DNA from: CBDCBA01 sp965214125
GTDB lineage: Bacteria; Planctomycetota; Phycisphaerae; Tepidisphaerales; Tepidisphaeraceae
Length of the DNA stretch: 64,000 bases
Reading direction: 5' to 3'
Assembly (NCBI GenBank): GCA_965214125.1
Contig: CBDCBA010000031.1
Coordinates: 62,001-126,000, forward strand
Shown: positions 17,100 through 25,592 of the stretch, in pieces
Layout: every line of letters starts with the position of its first letter
Numbering within the stretch: position 1 is the first letter of the stretch
Program-made: the position numbers and the translations under genes
The notes under the pieces: generated by a model
The model's database searches: none
The model's input: only the letters and a program-made list of their open reading frames with translations
Told to the model about the DNA's origin: nothing

Positions 17100-17917
17100 A
17101 CCGGCGACCGCTCTGGCTCGACATCGCCTACGTCCTGCTCGGCGGACTGCTCGCATGGCTGGCGATCGGCCCGGCGCTCTGGCTGGCGAACGTGGCGTTG
17201 CAGCCGGTCGACGTGGGCATCGATGAAGTCACGCCGCCGGACCGGTACACGCTGTCGAACTTCGCCGGCGCCGCCAGCGCCGGCGGGCTGTGGCGGCCGT
17301 TGCTCAACAGCGTGATCGTGACCGTCGCACAAACGGCCCTGAACGTCCTGCTCGCCGCCCTCGCCGCCTACCCGCTGGCGCGGATGCGGTTCCGCGGGCG
17401 CGGCACGCTCTTCGTGATCGTCCTGGCGACGCTGATGGTGCCCGAGCAGGTGATCGTCGTGCCGCTGTTCGTGACGATCAGTGACCTGGGCCTCTACGAC
17501 ACGCTCGCGGCCGTCGTGCTGCCGTTCAGCGTGACGGCGTTCGGCATCTACCTCTGCCGGCAGGCGTTTTTGTCGATCCCCGCCTCGCTCGAAGAGGCCG
17601 CCCGCATCGACGGTGCAAGCGCTCTGGCAGTCTGGTGGCACGTGATGCTCCCGCTGGCAAGGCCGACGCTGGCGACGCTGGCGGTCTTTAGCGCGATTGG
17701 CGCCTGGAGCAACTTGCTTTGGCCGCTGATCGTGCTGCAGCGCGACAGCAACGCCACGCTGCCGGTCGCCATCAACGGGTTGCTGAGCGTCTTCGCGACC
17801 AACCTCCGCTTCGCCTACGCCGCCAGCGTGATGGCGCTGGTGCCGATGGTGATCTTCTACCTCCTGATGCAACGCTGGCTCACCCGCGGCCTGCTGGCCG
17901 GTGCGGTCAAGGGGTAA
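17096..17917 (+). CDS. ABC sugar transporter permease, MalG type
   Basis: A 273-residue inner-membrane protein starting at GTG 17096 within the overlap with the first permease. It has an N-terminal membrane helix (LDIAYVLLGGLLAWLAIGPAL), further helices, and the EAA loop LEEAARIDGASALAVWWHVMLP near residue 180. Second subunit of the CUT1-type importer. It is the last gene of the glycan locus; no ATPase gene follows before the intergenic stretch that precedes tmRNA. Confidence 0.92.
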   Translation: MNRRPLWLDIAYVLLGGLLAWLAIGPALWLANVALQPVDVGIDEVTPPDRYTLSNFAGAASAGGLWRPLLNSVIVTVAQTALNVLLAALAAYPLARMRFRGRGTLFVIVLATLMVPEQVIVVPLFVTISDLGLYDTLAAVVLPFSVTAFGIYLCRQAFLSIPASLEEAARIDGASALAVWWHVMLPLARPTLATLAVFSAIGAWSNLLWPLIVLQRDSNATLPVAINGLLSVFATNLRFAYAASVMALVPMVIFYLLMQRWLTRGLLAGAVKG

Positions 17918-18237
17918 TGCACCCTCGCCACGCGACCACGCCCGGCTGGCTCTTTCATGCGGCAATGTCCCCCACATCACGCGGCAACGCCCCCCGCATC
18001 GCCGAGGCGACGCGGGAGGGGTGGTGTGGCGGGAGACCTCCTCAAGCCCCCGCCGAACGATTCAACTTCGCGATGCGCGCGACCTGGTTGCATCTGACCG
18101 TCGCGTGAACTCCCGCCCCACCACCTGCTACGGCGGGTGAAGCCGTCGCGGATGAGGTTTGTGAAACTTCAAAAACTGGTCTCGCGGGAAGGTGGCGCGG
18201 GTCACTCGCGGGCGGACGCACGTTCGGGAACGCAAGT
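17918..18237. other. Intergenic region without recognised gene
   Basis: About 320 bases between the permease stop and the hairpin next to tmRNA. Open frames here have no codon-level or protein resemblance to anything I know. No terminator with a T-run is evident for the permease operon. Confidence 0.5.
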
Positions 18238-18263
18238 GCCCGCGACTCGTGTGAGTCGCGGGC
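18238..18263 (-). terminator. Perfect 11-bp hairpin after tmRNA
   Basis: GCCCGCGACTC and its exact complement flank a 4-base GTGT loop, 15 bases beyond the tmRNA 3' end. It may end tmRNA transcription, but no T-run follows on the minus strand. The stem core CGCGACTC/GAGTCGCG is the same as in the REP-like hairpin at 44529, so it may instead be a domesticated repeat. Confidence 0.5.
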
Positions 18264-18277
18264 GGCGGAGTGGTCAG

Positions 18278-18659
18278 TGGAGGCGGGGAGAATCGAACTC
18301 CCGTGTCGCGTTAACCGAAATGACAGCGTCTACGTGTGTAGCCCCCCATTTGATCTCACCGCTCGCCGCGAAGAAGGGCATCCTCGGCGGGCGGCCAGTT
18401 CCGGAAGGTTCGCCGCGACGCTCGAAACAAGGCGTCTTGGCTATCCCGCTGGATGACGGTCCTGCACGATCGCGGGCATCTCGTGCAGGCCGTGGTCAGC
18501 AATTTAAGCTGCCAGGGCGACCGGGGCGGCGTTGAAGCCGACCCGGCCAGCAACTGCGTTGTTGGCAGTTATGGTGTTGCCCACATTTTTACGAGGCCTA
18601 GCGGGCGTCCTCGACACGCAACCGTCACCCGAGCCAACCGGTCGATACCAGTCGCCCCC
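18278..18659 (-). ncRNA. ssrA: Transfer-messenger RNA
   Basis: One-piece tmRNA of about 382 bases. The 5' end GGGGGCGACTGGTATCGACC is the classic tmRNA start. The 3' T-arm is GGGAGTTCGATTCTCCC, and acceptor strand CGCCTCC pairs with GGGGGCG with one G-U, followed by discriminator A; CCA is not encoded. The tag frame (18504-18566) begins with GCC and encodes ANNAVAGRVGFNAAPVALAA then TAA: a 20-residue tag with the expected Ala-Asn start and ALAA degron. It rescues stalled ribosomes with SmpB. It lies 38 bases after the methyltransferase gene on the same strand. Confidence 0.96.
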
Positions 18660-18697
18660 GTGTGACGCCGCCGGAACCTCCGGCGGCAACGCAGAGT

Positions 18698-19489
18698 TTA
18701 GGCCATGACCCGCCGCCTGACCACCTCGAACAGCGCGACGGCGGCGGCGGTGGCGGCGTTGAGTGAGTCGACCGCACCCGCTACCTGCGAGATCGACGCC
18801 TGGCAGGTACACGCTCGCCGCCACTGGTCCGACAATCCCGCGTGCTCCGGCCCCACCACGAGAGCGGTCGCTGCGTCGGTCGGCAGCGGCATCGACCAGA
18901 TCGAGTCCTCCGCCCCGACCACCAGCGCGATCGACGTGGCCTGCTGCTCCGCGAGCCACGCCCGCACGTCGTCCTCCGCGGCGACGATCACCGGCAGCGA
19001 GAAGATTGCCCCGGTGCTGTTGCGAATGGTGTTCGGGTTCCACAGATCGACCGTCGGACCCGCGGCGACGAGGCAGGCGCAGCCGGCGGCCGCGGCGGTG
19101 CGGGCGAGGGCGCCGAGGTTGCCGGGCTTCTCCGTCCCGACTGCTACGAGGGCCACGTCGCCGGCATGGAGCGTCGGCAGCGGCCGCGGCGGGGGCGTGA
19201 AGCAGACCGCGACGATGCCGTCGGTCGCGCCGCGGTAGCTCATCTTCGCGAGGACATTTGCGGCGACGGGTTCGACGGGCGCCTCGATGGCGTGCGCCGC
19301 CGGGTCGGTCGCGAAGACCACTTCGACGTCAACGCCTGCGGCGATGGCCCGGTGGAGATCGCGCGGGTCGTCGATGACGAACTGGCCGGCGGCGTCGCGG
19401 GCGCGGCGGTCGCGCAGCTTGGCGACGGCCTTGACGCGGGGGTTTTGCAGGCTGGTAATCACGGGAAATTGTCGGGCGGGCGGAGGCAA
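18698..19489 (-). CDS. SpoU/TrmH-family RNA methyltransferase
   Basis: A 263-residue enzyme that transfers a methyl group from S-adenosylmethionine to a ribose 2'-OH of rRNA or tRNA. The N-terminal ITSLQNPRVKAVAKLRDRRAR is the RNA-binding substrate domain. The three SPOUT motifs are present: EKPGNLGALARTA (motif 1, usually NxGxxxR), LVVGPEHAGLS (motif 2) and GAVDSLNAATAAAVALFEVVRR (motif 3), which form the knotted SAM site. The outermost start is TTG 19489; GTG 19462 is the other candidate and begins right at the conserved domain. Target nucleotide unknown; the 23S rRNA methyltransferase type is plausible. Confidence 0.88.
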   Translation of the reverse strand: MPPPARQFPVITSLQNPRVKAVAKLRDRRARDAAGQFVIDDPRDLHRAIAAGVDVEVVFATDPAAHAIEAPVEPVAANVLAKMSYRGATDGIVAVCFTPPPRPLPTLHAGDVALVAVGTEKPGNLGALARTAAAAGCACLVAAGPTVDLWNPNTIRNSTGAIFSLPVIVAAEDDVRAWLAEQQATSIALVVGAEDSIWSMPLPTDAATALVVGPEHAGLSDQWRRACTCQASISQVAGAVDSLNAATAAAVALFEVVRRRVMA

Positions 19490-19634
19490 TTCGCGGGCAT
19501 CTTTGCGGGCGGGGGGCGGCCCGTGTTAGAGTACGATGGTCCCGCCGCGCCCGCCCGCGTCGCGGCACGCCGTTCCCGCCTGTGCCGGCCGTCCGGTTGG
19601 CACGCTTGTCCGTACAACCCGCACCGGAGGCCGG

Positions 19635-21461
19635 ATGCCCCCAGACGTGTTGGCCCAAACCCTTGCCACGCCCTCGCTTTCGCTCGACGCTTTGCCCACG
19701 CTCGCCCAAGCCGGCGACGCCGTGGCGGTTGGGCCGTACCTGGCGTGGTGGAAGCTGCTGATCGTCGCGATCGTCTTCATGGTGTGGGCGCGCATACTCC
19801 TGTGGATCGACAAGGACAGCGACAACGCCCGCCTGCCGCGCGAAGCGATCAACAGCGGCCTGTGGGCGGTGCTGGTGCTGGGCCTGATCGCGATGGTCTT
19901 CGTGCCGGTCTTCCCGGTGGCGCTGCTGATCTTCGTCGCCCTGGGTGCCGGGAGCATCCTGGGCTACCTGCTTTGGCGAAAGAGCGTGGTCGGCCTCGAC
20001 GACATTCCCGACGAGCTCGCCGGCTTCTTCAAAGGCCTTGTCACGTTCGGGAAGAAAGGCGGGATCAAGAAAAAGGACAAGGAGAAGGACGTCGGCGTCG
20101 GTGCCGTCACGCTCACGGGTGCCAACGGCACCACGCCGCCCGTGCCCGAGGACGATGCGCCCGAGCGCGTCGGGTACGACACCGCCCACCGCATGCTGGC
20201 CGACCCGCTGTACAAGGGGGCCGAGCGCATCACGGTTGTGCAGATCGCCGGCAAGCCGGGCACGGGCGAGGAGGGGGGCGATCGCTTTGCCACCAAGTAC
20301 GCGGTCGACGGCTTCGACTACCCCGGCAGCGCCTACGACGCCAACGCCGGCATGGCCGCAACGCAGTTCCTGAAGGAGCTCGCCGGGCTCGATTCGAGCG
20401 AACGCCGCAAGGTGCAAAAGGGTTCGCTGAAGGCACGGACGGCCGTGGCGATGAACGAACTCGCCGTCGTGTCGAGCGGCTCGCGCGGCGGGGAATCGCT
20501 GGTCTTCGAGGTCGACCCGAAGTCGCGGTACAAGACACGCGCCACCGCGCTGGGCATGACGCCGCAACAGAAGGAGTTGCTCGTCGCGTCGGTCGAGGCG
20601 CGGGAGAAGCTCGTGGTGCTAACCGCCCCGCCCGGCGGGGGACTCGACGCGCTGCTCTACGGGATGATCCACGAGCACGACGCCTTCACCGAGCACCTCA
20701 TCATGCTCGAACACGGCGCCCGGCACCGCGACTTGGAGGGCGTGACGCAGGAGGTGCTCCCCGAGGGCGCCGACGCCGCCGCGGAGCGTAAACAGTTGGC
20801 GTGGATTGCCGACCAGCAGCCGGACGTGCTGCTGACCGACCGCGTCAGCAGTCGCGAAGGGGCGGCGGAGCTGATCCGCCTGGTGCGCGAGGAGCGCCGT
20901 CGCGCCTACGTCGGCTGGCGGGCGCCGGACACGACGCAGGCGATCGTGGAGTGGATCAAGCTCGTGGGCGAGCCGCGGGCTGCGGCGAACGCATTGAGCA
21001 TGGCGATCGCCGGCCGCGTGCTGCGTCGGCTGTGCGACCAGTGCAAGGTGCCTTACGAGCCGCCCGAGGCGGTGCTGGCGAAGATCGGGGTGTCGAAGTC
21101 GAAGGTCCGCGAACTCTTCAAGGCCCGCACCGAGCCGATGCTCGACCAGCGCGGCAACCCGGTGGTTTGCGAGGCGTGCGGCGGGCTGGGCTATCGCGGC
21201 CGGATCGGCGCGTTCGAGCTCACGCCGCTGGACGACAAGGCGCGGGGCGCGATTGCGAAAGACCCGACGCCCGCCGGCGTGCAGGCGACGGTCAAGGCCG
21301 TGCTGCGGGCCAACAAGCTCCCGACGATCAACGAAGCCGCGCTGCGGCAGGTCATCGCGGGGCGGTCGGACTTGCAGGAGGTCCAGCGTGTGATGAGCGG
21401 CGGCTCGTCGGGGAAGCCGGCCTCGAAGCCGCGCGGCTCGCCCACGCCCAGCGCCGCCTGA
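19635..21461 (+). CDS. Membrane-anchored GspE/PilB-like protein, degenerate ATPase
   Basis: A 608-residue protein; ATG 19635 is preceded by GGAGG. Two membrane segments (LLIVAIVFMVWARILLWI and GLWAVLVLGLIAMVFVPVF) precede a linker and a GspE/PilB-like core. At the Walker A position stands VVLTAPPGGGLDALLYG: lysine and Ser/Thr are replaced by Leu and Asp. At Walker B, PDVLLTDRVSS replaces the usual DIILVGEIRD. The C-terminal LRRLCDQCKVPYEPP and CEACGGLGYRGRIGAFEL, with two CxxC, match the GspE zinc region. It is therefore probably a structural or regulatory pseudo-ATPase at the membrane. The CvpA-like gene follows after 58 bases. Confidence 0.82.
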   Translation: MPPDVLAQTLATPSLSLDALPTLAQAGDAVAVGPYLAWWKLLIVAIVFMVWARILLWIDKDSDNARLPREAINSGLWAVLVLGLIAMVFVPVFPVALLIFVALGAGSILGYLLWRKSVVGLDDIPDELAGFFKGLVTFGKKGGIKKKDKEKDVGVGAVTLTGANGTTPPVPEDDAPERVGYDTAHRMLADPLYKGAERITVVQIAGKPGTGEEGGDRFATKYAVDGFDYPGSAYDANAGMAATQFLKELAGLDSSERRKVQKGSLKARTAVAMNELAVVSSGSRGGESLVFEVDPKSRYKTRATALGMTPQQKELLVASVEAREKLVVLTAPPGGGLDALLYGMIHEHDAFTEHLIMLEHGARHRDLEGVTQEVLPEGADAAAERKQLAWIADQQPDVLLTDRVSSREGAAELIRLVREERRRAYVGWRAPDTTQAIVEWIKLVGEPRAAANALSMAIAGRVLRRLCDQCKVPYEPPEAVLAKIGVSKSKVRELFKARTEPMLDQRGNPVVCEACGGLGYRGRIGAFELTPLDDKARGAIAKDPTPAGVQATVKAVLRANKLPTINEAALRQVIAGRSDLQEVQRVMSGGSSGKPASKPRGSPTPSAA

Positions 21462-21519
21462 TTCACGCGGCTTGTGCCGGAATCGTTTTGCCCGCCTGAC
21501 CGTTTAGCCTTTTTCTCCC

Positions 21520-23004
21520 ATGATTCTCAGCGTCATCGTCATCCTGCTGCTGGTCGGCATCGCGAGCATTCACTACGTGCAAGGCCTGTTCAGCGCGACG
21601 GTCTCGGCCGTCTGTGCCGGGCTGGCGGCGTTCACTGCATTCGCCTTTCACGAGCAGGCGGCCCTCTTGGGCAACGGCTTCCTCGGCAGCTACGGTGACG
21701 CGGTGGCGCTCATCCTGATCTTCGCCGTGGTCTACCTGGTGCTGCGGTTCATCATCGACAACGCGTTTCCCGGCAACGTGCGGTTCCCCGTCGCGCTTGA
21801 GAAGATTGGGGCGGCGGTGATGGGCCTCGTCGCCGGCCTGTTCGCGACGGCCATGATCGCGCTGGCGGCGCAGATGCTGCCGTTCTCGCCGGGGCCGATC
21901 TTCCACACGCGCTACCCGACCGAGGACGGCGTGATCTCCGCCCCGCGCCGGCTGGCGTTCGCCTACAAGGTCGACTCGCGCCGGCAGGGCTCGGACCAGA
22001 TGGACGTCTTCGACGCCGTGACCGTCAATCGCATCGGCACCGACGAAGCGCACGAGGTCGCGAACAACCTGTGGGTGCCGGTCGATTCGATCTTCCTCAG
22101 TCTCGTCGGCGTGGTCGGCGGCGACACCGGCTCGCTTCGCAGCGGCGGGGTGCTCTTCACCGACCGCTATCCCGATCCCGCTGACGACTACAAGGATGCG
22201 CTCTTCGGCCGGCAGGTCGGCGTGCAGACCGGGGCCAAGCGTGTCGCCATCAACGCGGGCGCGGCCCAGCAGGTCACGGTTCCGGAGGAGAACGGCCTGT
22301 TTCGGCTGACAACGGACGCCGACGGTCAGTTCGCCGGCGGCATCCCGCAGACCGACGGTGACGAGCGGGATGACAACAGTCGAAGCATTAGCGGCACGTT
22401 TTCGCCCGCTGGGGACAAGCAACTGCTCGTCGTGCGCGCCCTGTTCGACGGCGACGCCGCGGACAAGGGGGGCTTCGTGCGGTTCAGCCCCGGCAGCGCC
22501 CGATTGGTGGCGGGGGGCGAGCAGTATTTCCCGATCGGCACGCTCGAAAGCGGCAGGATTCTCGTGGTCAACAAGCCCGATGACTACCTGCTCTCCGTCG
22601 CCGGCGCCGACTTCGTTTACGAGGTCGATCCCGCCGCGTTCGCCGAGGACGGGTCGCTGGCGGGTGACGCTTACTTCGAGTTCAAGGAGCTCGCCGACGT
22701 GAATCTTGCCGGCCGATCCGTCGAAGATCGGATCACGCCGGACCCGGCCACCCACCTCGTCCGCAAGCGGCTGCTCCAGGAGCGGATCGGAGCCATCTTC
22801 GTGGACGATCCGACCGGCGAGTACAACACCACCGACGGGTTCGACCAACTCCGCGACACCGCGGGCGACGCCCCCGTGCCCGAACCCGACGCGGAGGACG
22901 ACACCGCCGCGCCCTCGGACGACGACGAATCTGACGACGGCGGCGGCATGCTCGACAACCTCCGCGACGGCGTAAACGAGCGGAACGAGGAACTGGATGG
23001 ATAG
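21520..23004 (+). CDS. CvpA-like membrane protein with extracytoplasmic domain
   Basis: A 494-residue protein. The first ~125 residues contain four hydrophobic helices (ILSVIVILLLVGIASIHYVQ; AVCAGLAAFTAFAF; AVALILIFAVVYLVLRFII; AAVMGLVAGLFATAMIALAA) arranged like CvpA family proteins. The following ~370 residues are soluble, probably periplasmic, ending in an acidic low-complexity tail (PDAEDDTAAPSDDDESDDGG). Beta-rich segments such as LFRLTTDADGQF and GEQYFPIGTLESGRILVVNK suggest a folded domain I cannot name. Probably co-transcribed with the degenerate GspE-like gene. Function unknown. Confidence 0.7.
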   Translation: MILSVIVILLLVGIASIHYVQGLFSATVSAVCAGLAAFTAFAFHEQAALLGNGFLGSYGDAVALILIFAVVYLVLRFIIDNAFPGNVRFPVALEKIGAAVMGLVAGLFATAMIALAAQMLPFSPGPIFHTRYPTEDGVISAPRRLAFAYKVDSRRQGSDQMDVFDAVTVNRIGTDEAHEVANNLWVPVDSIFLSLVGVVGGDTGSLRSGGVLFTDRYPDPADDYKDALFGRQVGVQTGAKRVAINAGAAQQVTVPEENGLFRLTTDADGQFAGGIPQTDGDERDDNSRSISGTFSPAGDKQLLVVRALFDGDAADKGGFVRFSPGSARLVAGGEQYFPIGTLESGRILVVNKPDDYLLSVAGADFVYEVDPAAFAEDGSLAGDAYFEFKELADVNLAGRSVEDRITPDPATHLVRKRLLQERIGAIFVDDPTGEYNTTDGFDQLRDTAGDAPVPEPDAEDDTAAPSDDDESDDGGGMLDNLRDGVNERNEELDG

Positions 23005-23051
23005 TTCGCTACGGAGGCAGGCGCGAATAGATCGCGTCCCTCCAAGACCTC

Positions 23052-23122
23052 TCGTTAGCCGCCCCGCCTCGCGGGGCGCGTGGACGGCAATCGAGCGCCC
23101 CGCGAGGCGGGGCGGCTAACGA
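23052..23122. repeat. REP/BIME-like element, TTAG family copy 1
   Basis: Two perfectly inverted 28-base arms (23052-23079 and 23095-23122) around a 15-base spacer beginning GTGGA. Each arm starts TCGTTAG and contains its own small hairpin CGCCCCGC-CTC-GCGGGGCG. A second copy is at 31429. This is the architecture of paired REPs mobilised by RAYT transposases elsewhere; no RAYT gene is in the window. Confidence 0.8.
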
Positions 23123-23149
23123 AGGCACACGTTTCCCATCGTGTTCTCA

Positions 23150-24223
23150 TCAGCCCGCCCGCGCCGCCGGTTGTTGCTGGGTCAGGCAGTGGATCGCGCC
23201 CAGCCCCCAGATGAGCTCGCGGCAGTCGATGCCGACAACCGTGCGATCGGGCACCAGCCGCTGCAATGCCTCCAGCGCCGGCCGATCGTTCGGCACGCCG
23301 AACGTCGGCACGAGCAGCGCCCCGTTGACGAAGTAGAAGTTGACGTACGTCGCCGGCACCCGCTGCCCCTCGACCTCGACCAGGCCCGGCATCGGGATCG
23401 TCTCGACCCGAAACGGCCGGCCCTGCATGTCGGTCAGCCCCTTCGCCTGCTCGACGGCCGAAGCGGTGACGGTGTGGTTGGCGTCGCCGGCGTCCTCCTC
23501 GACCCCGACGACGATCGTCCGTTCGTCCACGAAGCGGGCCAAATCGTCGACGTGGCCGTCGGTGTCGTCCCCCTCAATGCCACCCTTCAGCCAGCAGACC
23601 TTCTCCTGCCCGTAGTAATCGAGTAGGTGGCCCTCGATGTCGTGGATGTTCAGGTTGCCGTTGCGGTTGGGGTTGAGCAGGCAGTCGCGCGTCGTCAGCA
23701 CCACGCCGCCGCCGTTGAAATCGACCGCGCCGCCCTCCATCACGATCGGCGCGTCGAACACGCGCAGCCCCAGCTTTTCGCCGACGCGGGTGGGCACGGC
23801 GTCGTCAGCGTCCCACGGCGGATACTTGCCGCCCCAGGCGTTGAACTTCCAGTCGACGATCGCCGCTTCGTCGTCGTTCAGCACGAACGCCGGGCCGTGA
23901 TCGCGACACCAGCTTTCGTTCGTCGGGATGTGGAAGAATCGCACGCGGTCGAGGGCGACACGCGGCAGCTTCTGGTCGTTCCACTCGCGACGAAGCTGCT
24001 CGAGCACGCGCTCCTCCCAGGCGGCGTCGGGCACGTTGATGTGGACCGCCTCTCGCCGCCCAATCTCCGCGACGATGGCCGCCAGATTCGGCACAACGTG
24101 GTCGTACCGGCCGGGAAAGCTGATCCCCTCCGGCCGCGGCCAACTCATCCAGGTGGCGGCGTGCGGCGCCCACTCCGGCGGAAAGCGAAAGCCAAGCTCG
24201 CGCGGCGTGGGCTGGTACGGCAT
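23150..24223 (-). CDS. aguA: Agmatine deiminase
   Basis: A 357-residue PPAD/AguA-family enzyme that hydrolyses agmatine to N-carbamoylputrescine and ammonia in polyamine synthesis. Diagnostic segments: FPPEWAPHAATWMSWP at the N-terminus, TNESWCRDHGPAFV, EGGAVDFNGGGVVLTT, and the catalytic GGIEGDDTDGHVDD (Asp, His) and GLGAIHCLTQQQP (nucleophilic Cys). Length is normal. It starts nine bases after the mqnE stop on the same strand, so the two share a transcript, although they serve different pathways. High certainty for family; peptidylarginine substrates are not expected. Confidence 0.93.
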   Translation of the reverse strand: MPYQPTPRELGFRFPPEWAPHAATWMSWPRPEGISFPGRYDHVVPNLAAIVAEIGRREAVHINVPDAAWEERVLEQLRREWNDQKLPRVALDRVRFFHIPTNESWCRDHGPAFVLNDDEAAIVDWKFNAWGGKYPPWDADDAVPTRVGEKLGLRVFDAPIVMEGGAVDFNGGGVVLTTRDCLLNPNRNGNLNIHDIEGHLLDYYGQEKVCWLKGGIEGDDTDGHVDDLARFVDERTIVVGVEEDAGDANHTVTASAVEQAKGLTDMQGRPFRVETIPMPGLVEVEGQRVPATYVNFYFVNGALLVPTFGVPNDRPALEALQRLVPDRTVVGIDCRELIWGLGAIHCLTQQQPAARAG

Positions 24224-24232
24224 GCATTCACG

Positions 24233-25495
24233 TTAGCCGACACCCGCGTGCGCCGGCGCCGCGTCGGGCACACGCTCGGTCGGTTTCGTCAAGCCGGGAG
24301 TCGCCGCGTGAGTCCGCACGATGGGCCGGTAGAGCGTGTCGCGCTCGACCGGCAAGTGGCCGCTGTCGCGAATGAGGCGTTCGAGGGTGTCGACGTGCAG
24401 TTCCTGCTTCTGCGTCCCGCCGCCGGCCTGACGTTTGGTGATGTCGTACCAGACGACCGTGCCGTCGAGGTCGTTCACGCCGTAGTCGAGGCTGACCTGG
24501 CTGAGCCCGGTCCCCTGCATGATCCAGAACGCCTTGATGTGGGCGATGTTGTTGCAGATCAGCCGGGCGAGGGCGAGGGTTTTGAGGTCCGTAAGCCCGG
24601 TCGGCCCCGGCAGGTGGCCCAGCTCGCTGTGCTCGGGGATGAAGCTCAGGGGGATCACGCAGTTGAAGCAGCTTTTGCCCTGCTCTTCGATGGCGGCGGC
24701 CGTCTGCTCGGGCGTGGGCGGCACATCGGGATCGAGGCCCATGCGACGCAAGCTCTCCGCCTGGTGGTCGCGGAGCTTGATCAGGTGCTTCACGCGCTCG
24801 TCGGCCCCCTCGATGTGGCCGTAGAGCATCGTCGCGTTGCTGAACAGGCCCAGGTCGTGGGCGGCGCGGTGGACGGCGAACCACTTGTCCTCGCGAACCT
24901 TGCCTTTGAACGCTTCATCGTGCACGCGGTCGTCGAAGATCTCCGCGCCGCCGCCTGGCAGGCTGCCGAGGCCGGCTTGCTTGAGTTGCCGTAGCACGTC
25001 CTCGATCGGCTGCCGGCTGATGCGGGAAAAGTGAACGATCTCGATCGCCGTGAACCCCTTCACGTGCAAGTCGGGGCAGCGCTCGCGGATGCCGTTGAGA
25101 AAGTAGAGGTAGTAGTCGAACTTCTTCCACGGGTGGAGCCCGCCGACGATGTGGACTTCGGTCGCGCCCCCCTCCCACGCCTTGGCGGCGACGTCGATCA
25201 CCTGCTCGGCGCTCATCTCGTACGCCCCGGCCTCGCCGCGTTTGCGGTAGAAGGAGCAGAACTTGCACGAGAGCGCGCAGACGTTCGTGTAGTTGATGTG
25301 CCGGTTGCGGTTGTAGTAGGTGCGGTCGCCGTGCAGCCGCTGGCGGAAGGCGTTGGCGAGGCGGCCGATGCCGTGCAGGTCGCGGCTGCGCGACAGGGCT
25401 TGGCCGTCGCGTAGGGAAAGGGGCACCCCCTCGCGCACCTTGGCGGCGACGGGACGAAGCGTTGGGTCGGCGACATGGTAGGAATCGGCGGCCAT
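24233..25495 (-). CDS. mqnE: Aminofutalosine synthase (MqnE)
   Basis: A 420-residue radical SAM enzyme of the futalosine route to menaquinone, which adds the carboxyvinyl compound to SAM to form aminofutalosine. INYTNVCALSCKFCSFYRKRGE carries the CxxxCxxC 4Fe-4S motif near residue 75, and GLGSLPGGGAEIFDDRV is the PGGGAEI segment found in MqnE/MqnC proteins. The C-terminal NCVIPLSFIPEHSELGHL and VNDLDGTVVWYDITKRQAGG match MqnE rather than MqnC. The prenyltransferase at 27515 and methyltransferase at 28526 supply later steps; mqnA, mqnB, mqnC and mqnD are not in the window. Confidence 0.9.
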   Translation of the reverse strand: MAADSYHVADPTLRPVAAKVREGVPLSLRDGQALSRSRDLHGIGRLANAFRQRLHGDRTYYNRNRHINYTNVCALSCKFCSFYRKRGEAGAYEMSAEQVIDVAAKAWEGGATEVHIVGGLHPWKKFDYYLYFLNGIRERCPDLHVKGFTAIEIVHFSRISRQPIEDVLRQLKQAGLGSLPGGGAEIFDDRVHDEAFKGKVREDKWFAVHRAAHDLGLFSNATMLYGHIEGADERVKHLIKLRDHQAESLRRMGLDPDVPPTPEQTAAAIEEQGKSCFNCVIPLSFIPEHSELGHLPGPTGLTDLKTLALARLICNNIAHIKAFWIMQGTGLSQVSLDYGVNDLDGTVVWYDITKRQAGGGTQKQELHVDTLERLIRDSGHLPVERDTLYRPIVRTHAATPGLTKPTERVPDAAPAHAGVG

Positions 25496-25510
25496 CGTCT
25501 AAACGTACGT

Positions 25511-25543
25511 CGCCCGCCGCCGGCGGGTGCCGGGCGGCGGGCG
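25511..25543 (-). other. GC-rich hairpin between co-oriented genes
   Basis: CGCCCGCCGCC and GGGCGGCGGGCG flank a short centre, between the lipoprotein stop and the mqnE start. It lacks a T-run; it may attenuate or stabilise the transcript, or be a chance palindrome in GC-rich DNA. Confidence 0.35.
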
Positions 25544-25592
25544 AGGGAACGGGTTTCGTCCGATCTGAAAGTTCGGCAGCAGGGTCTAGAAC

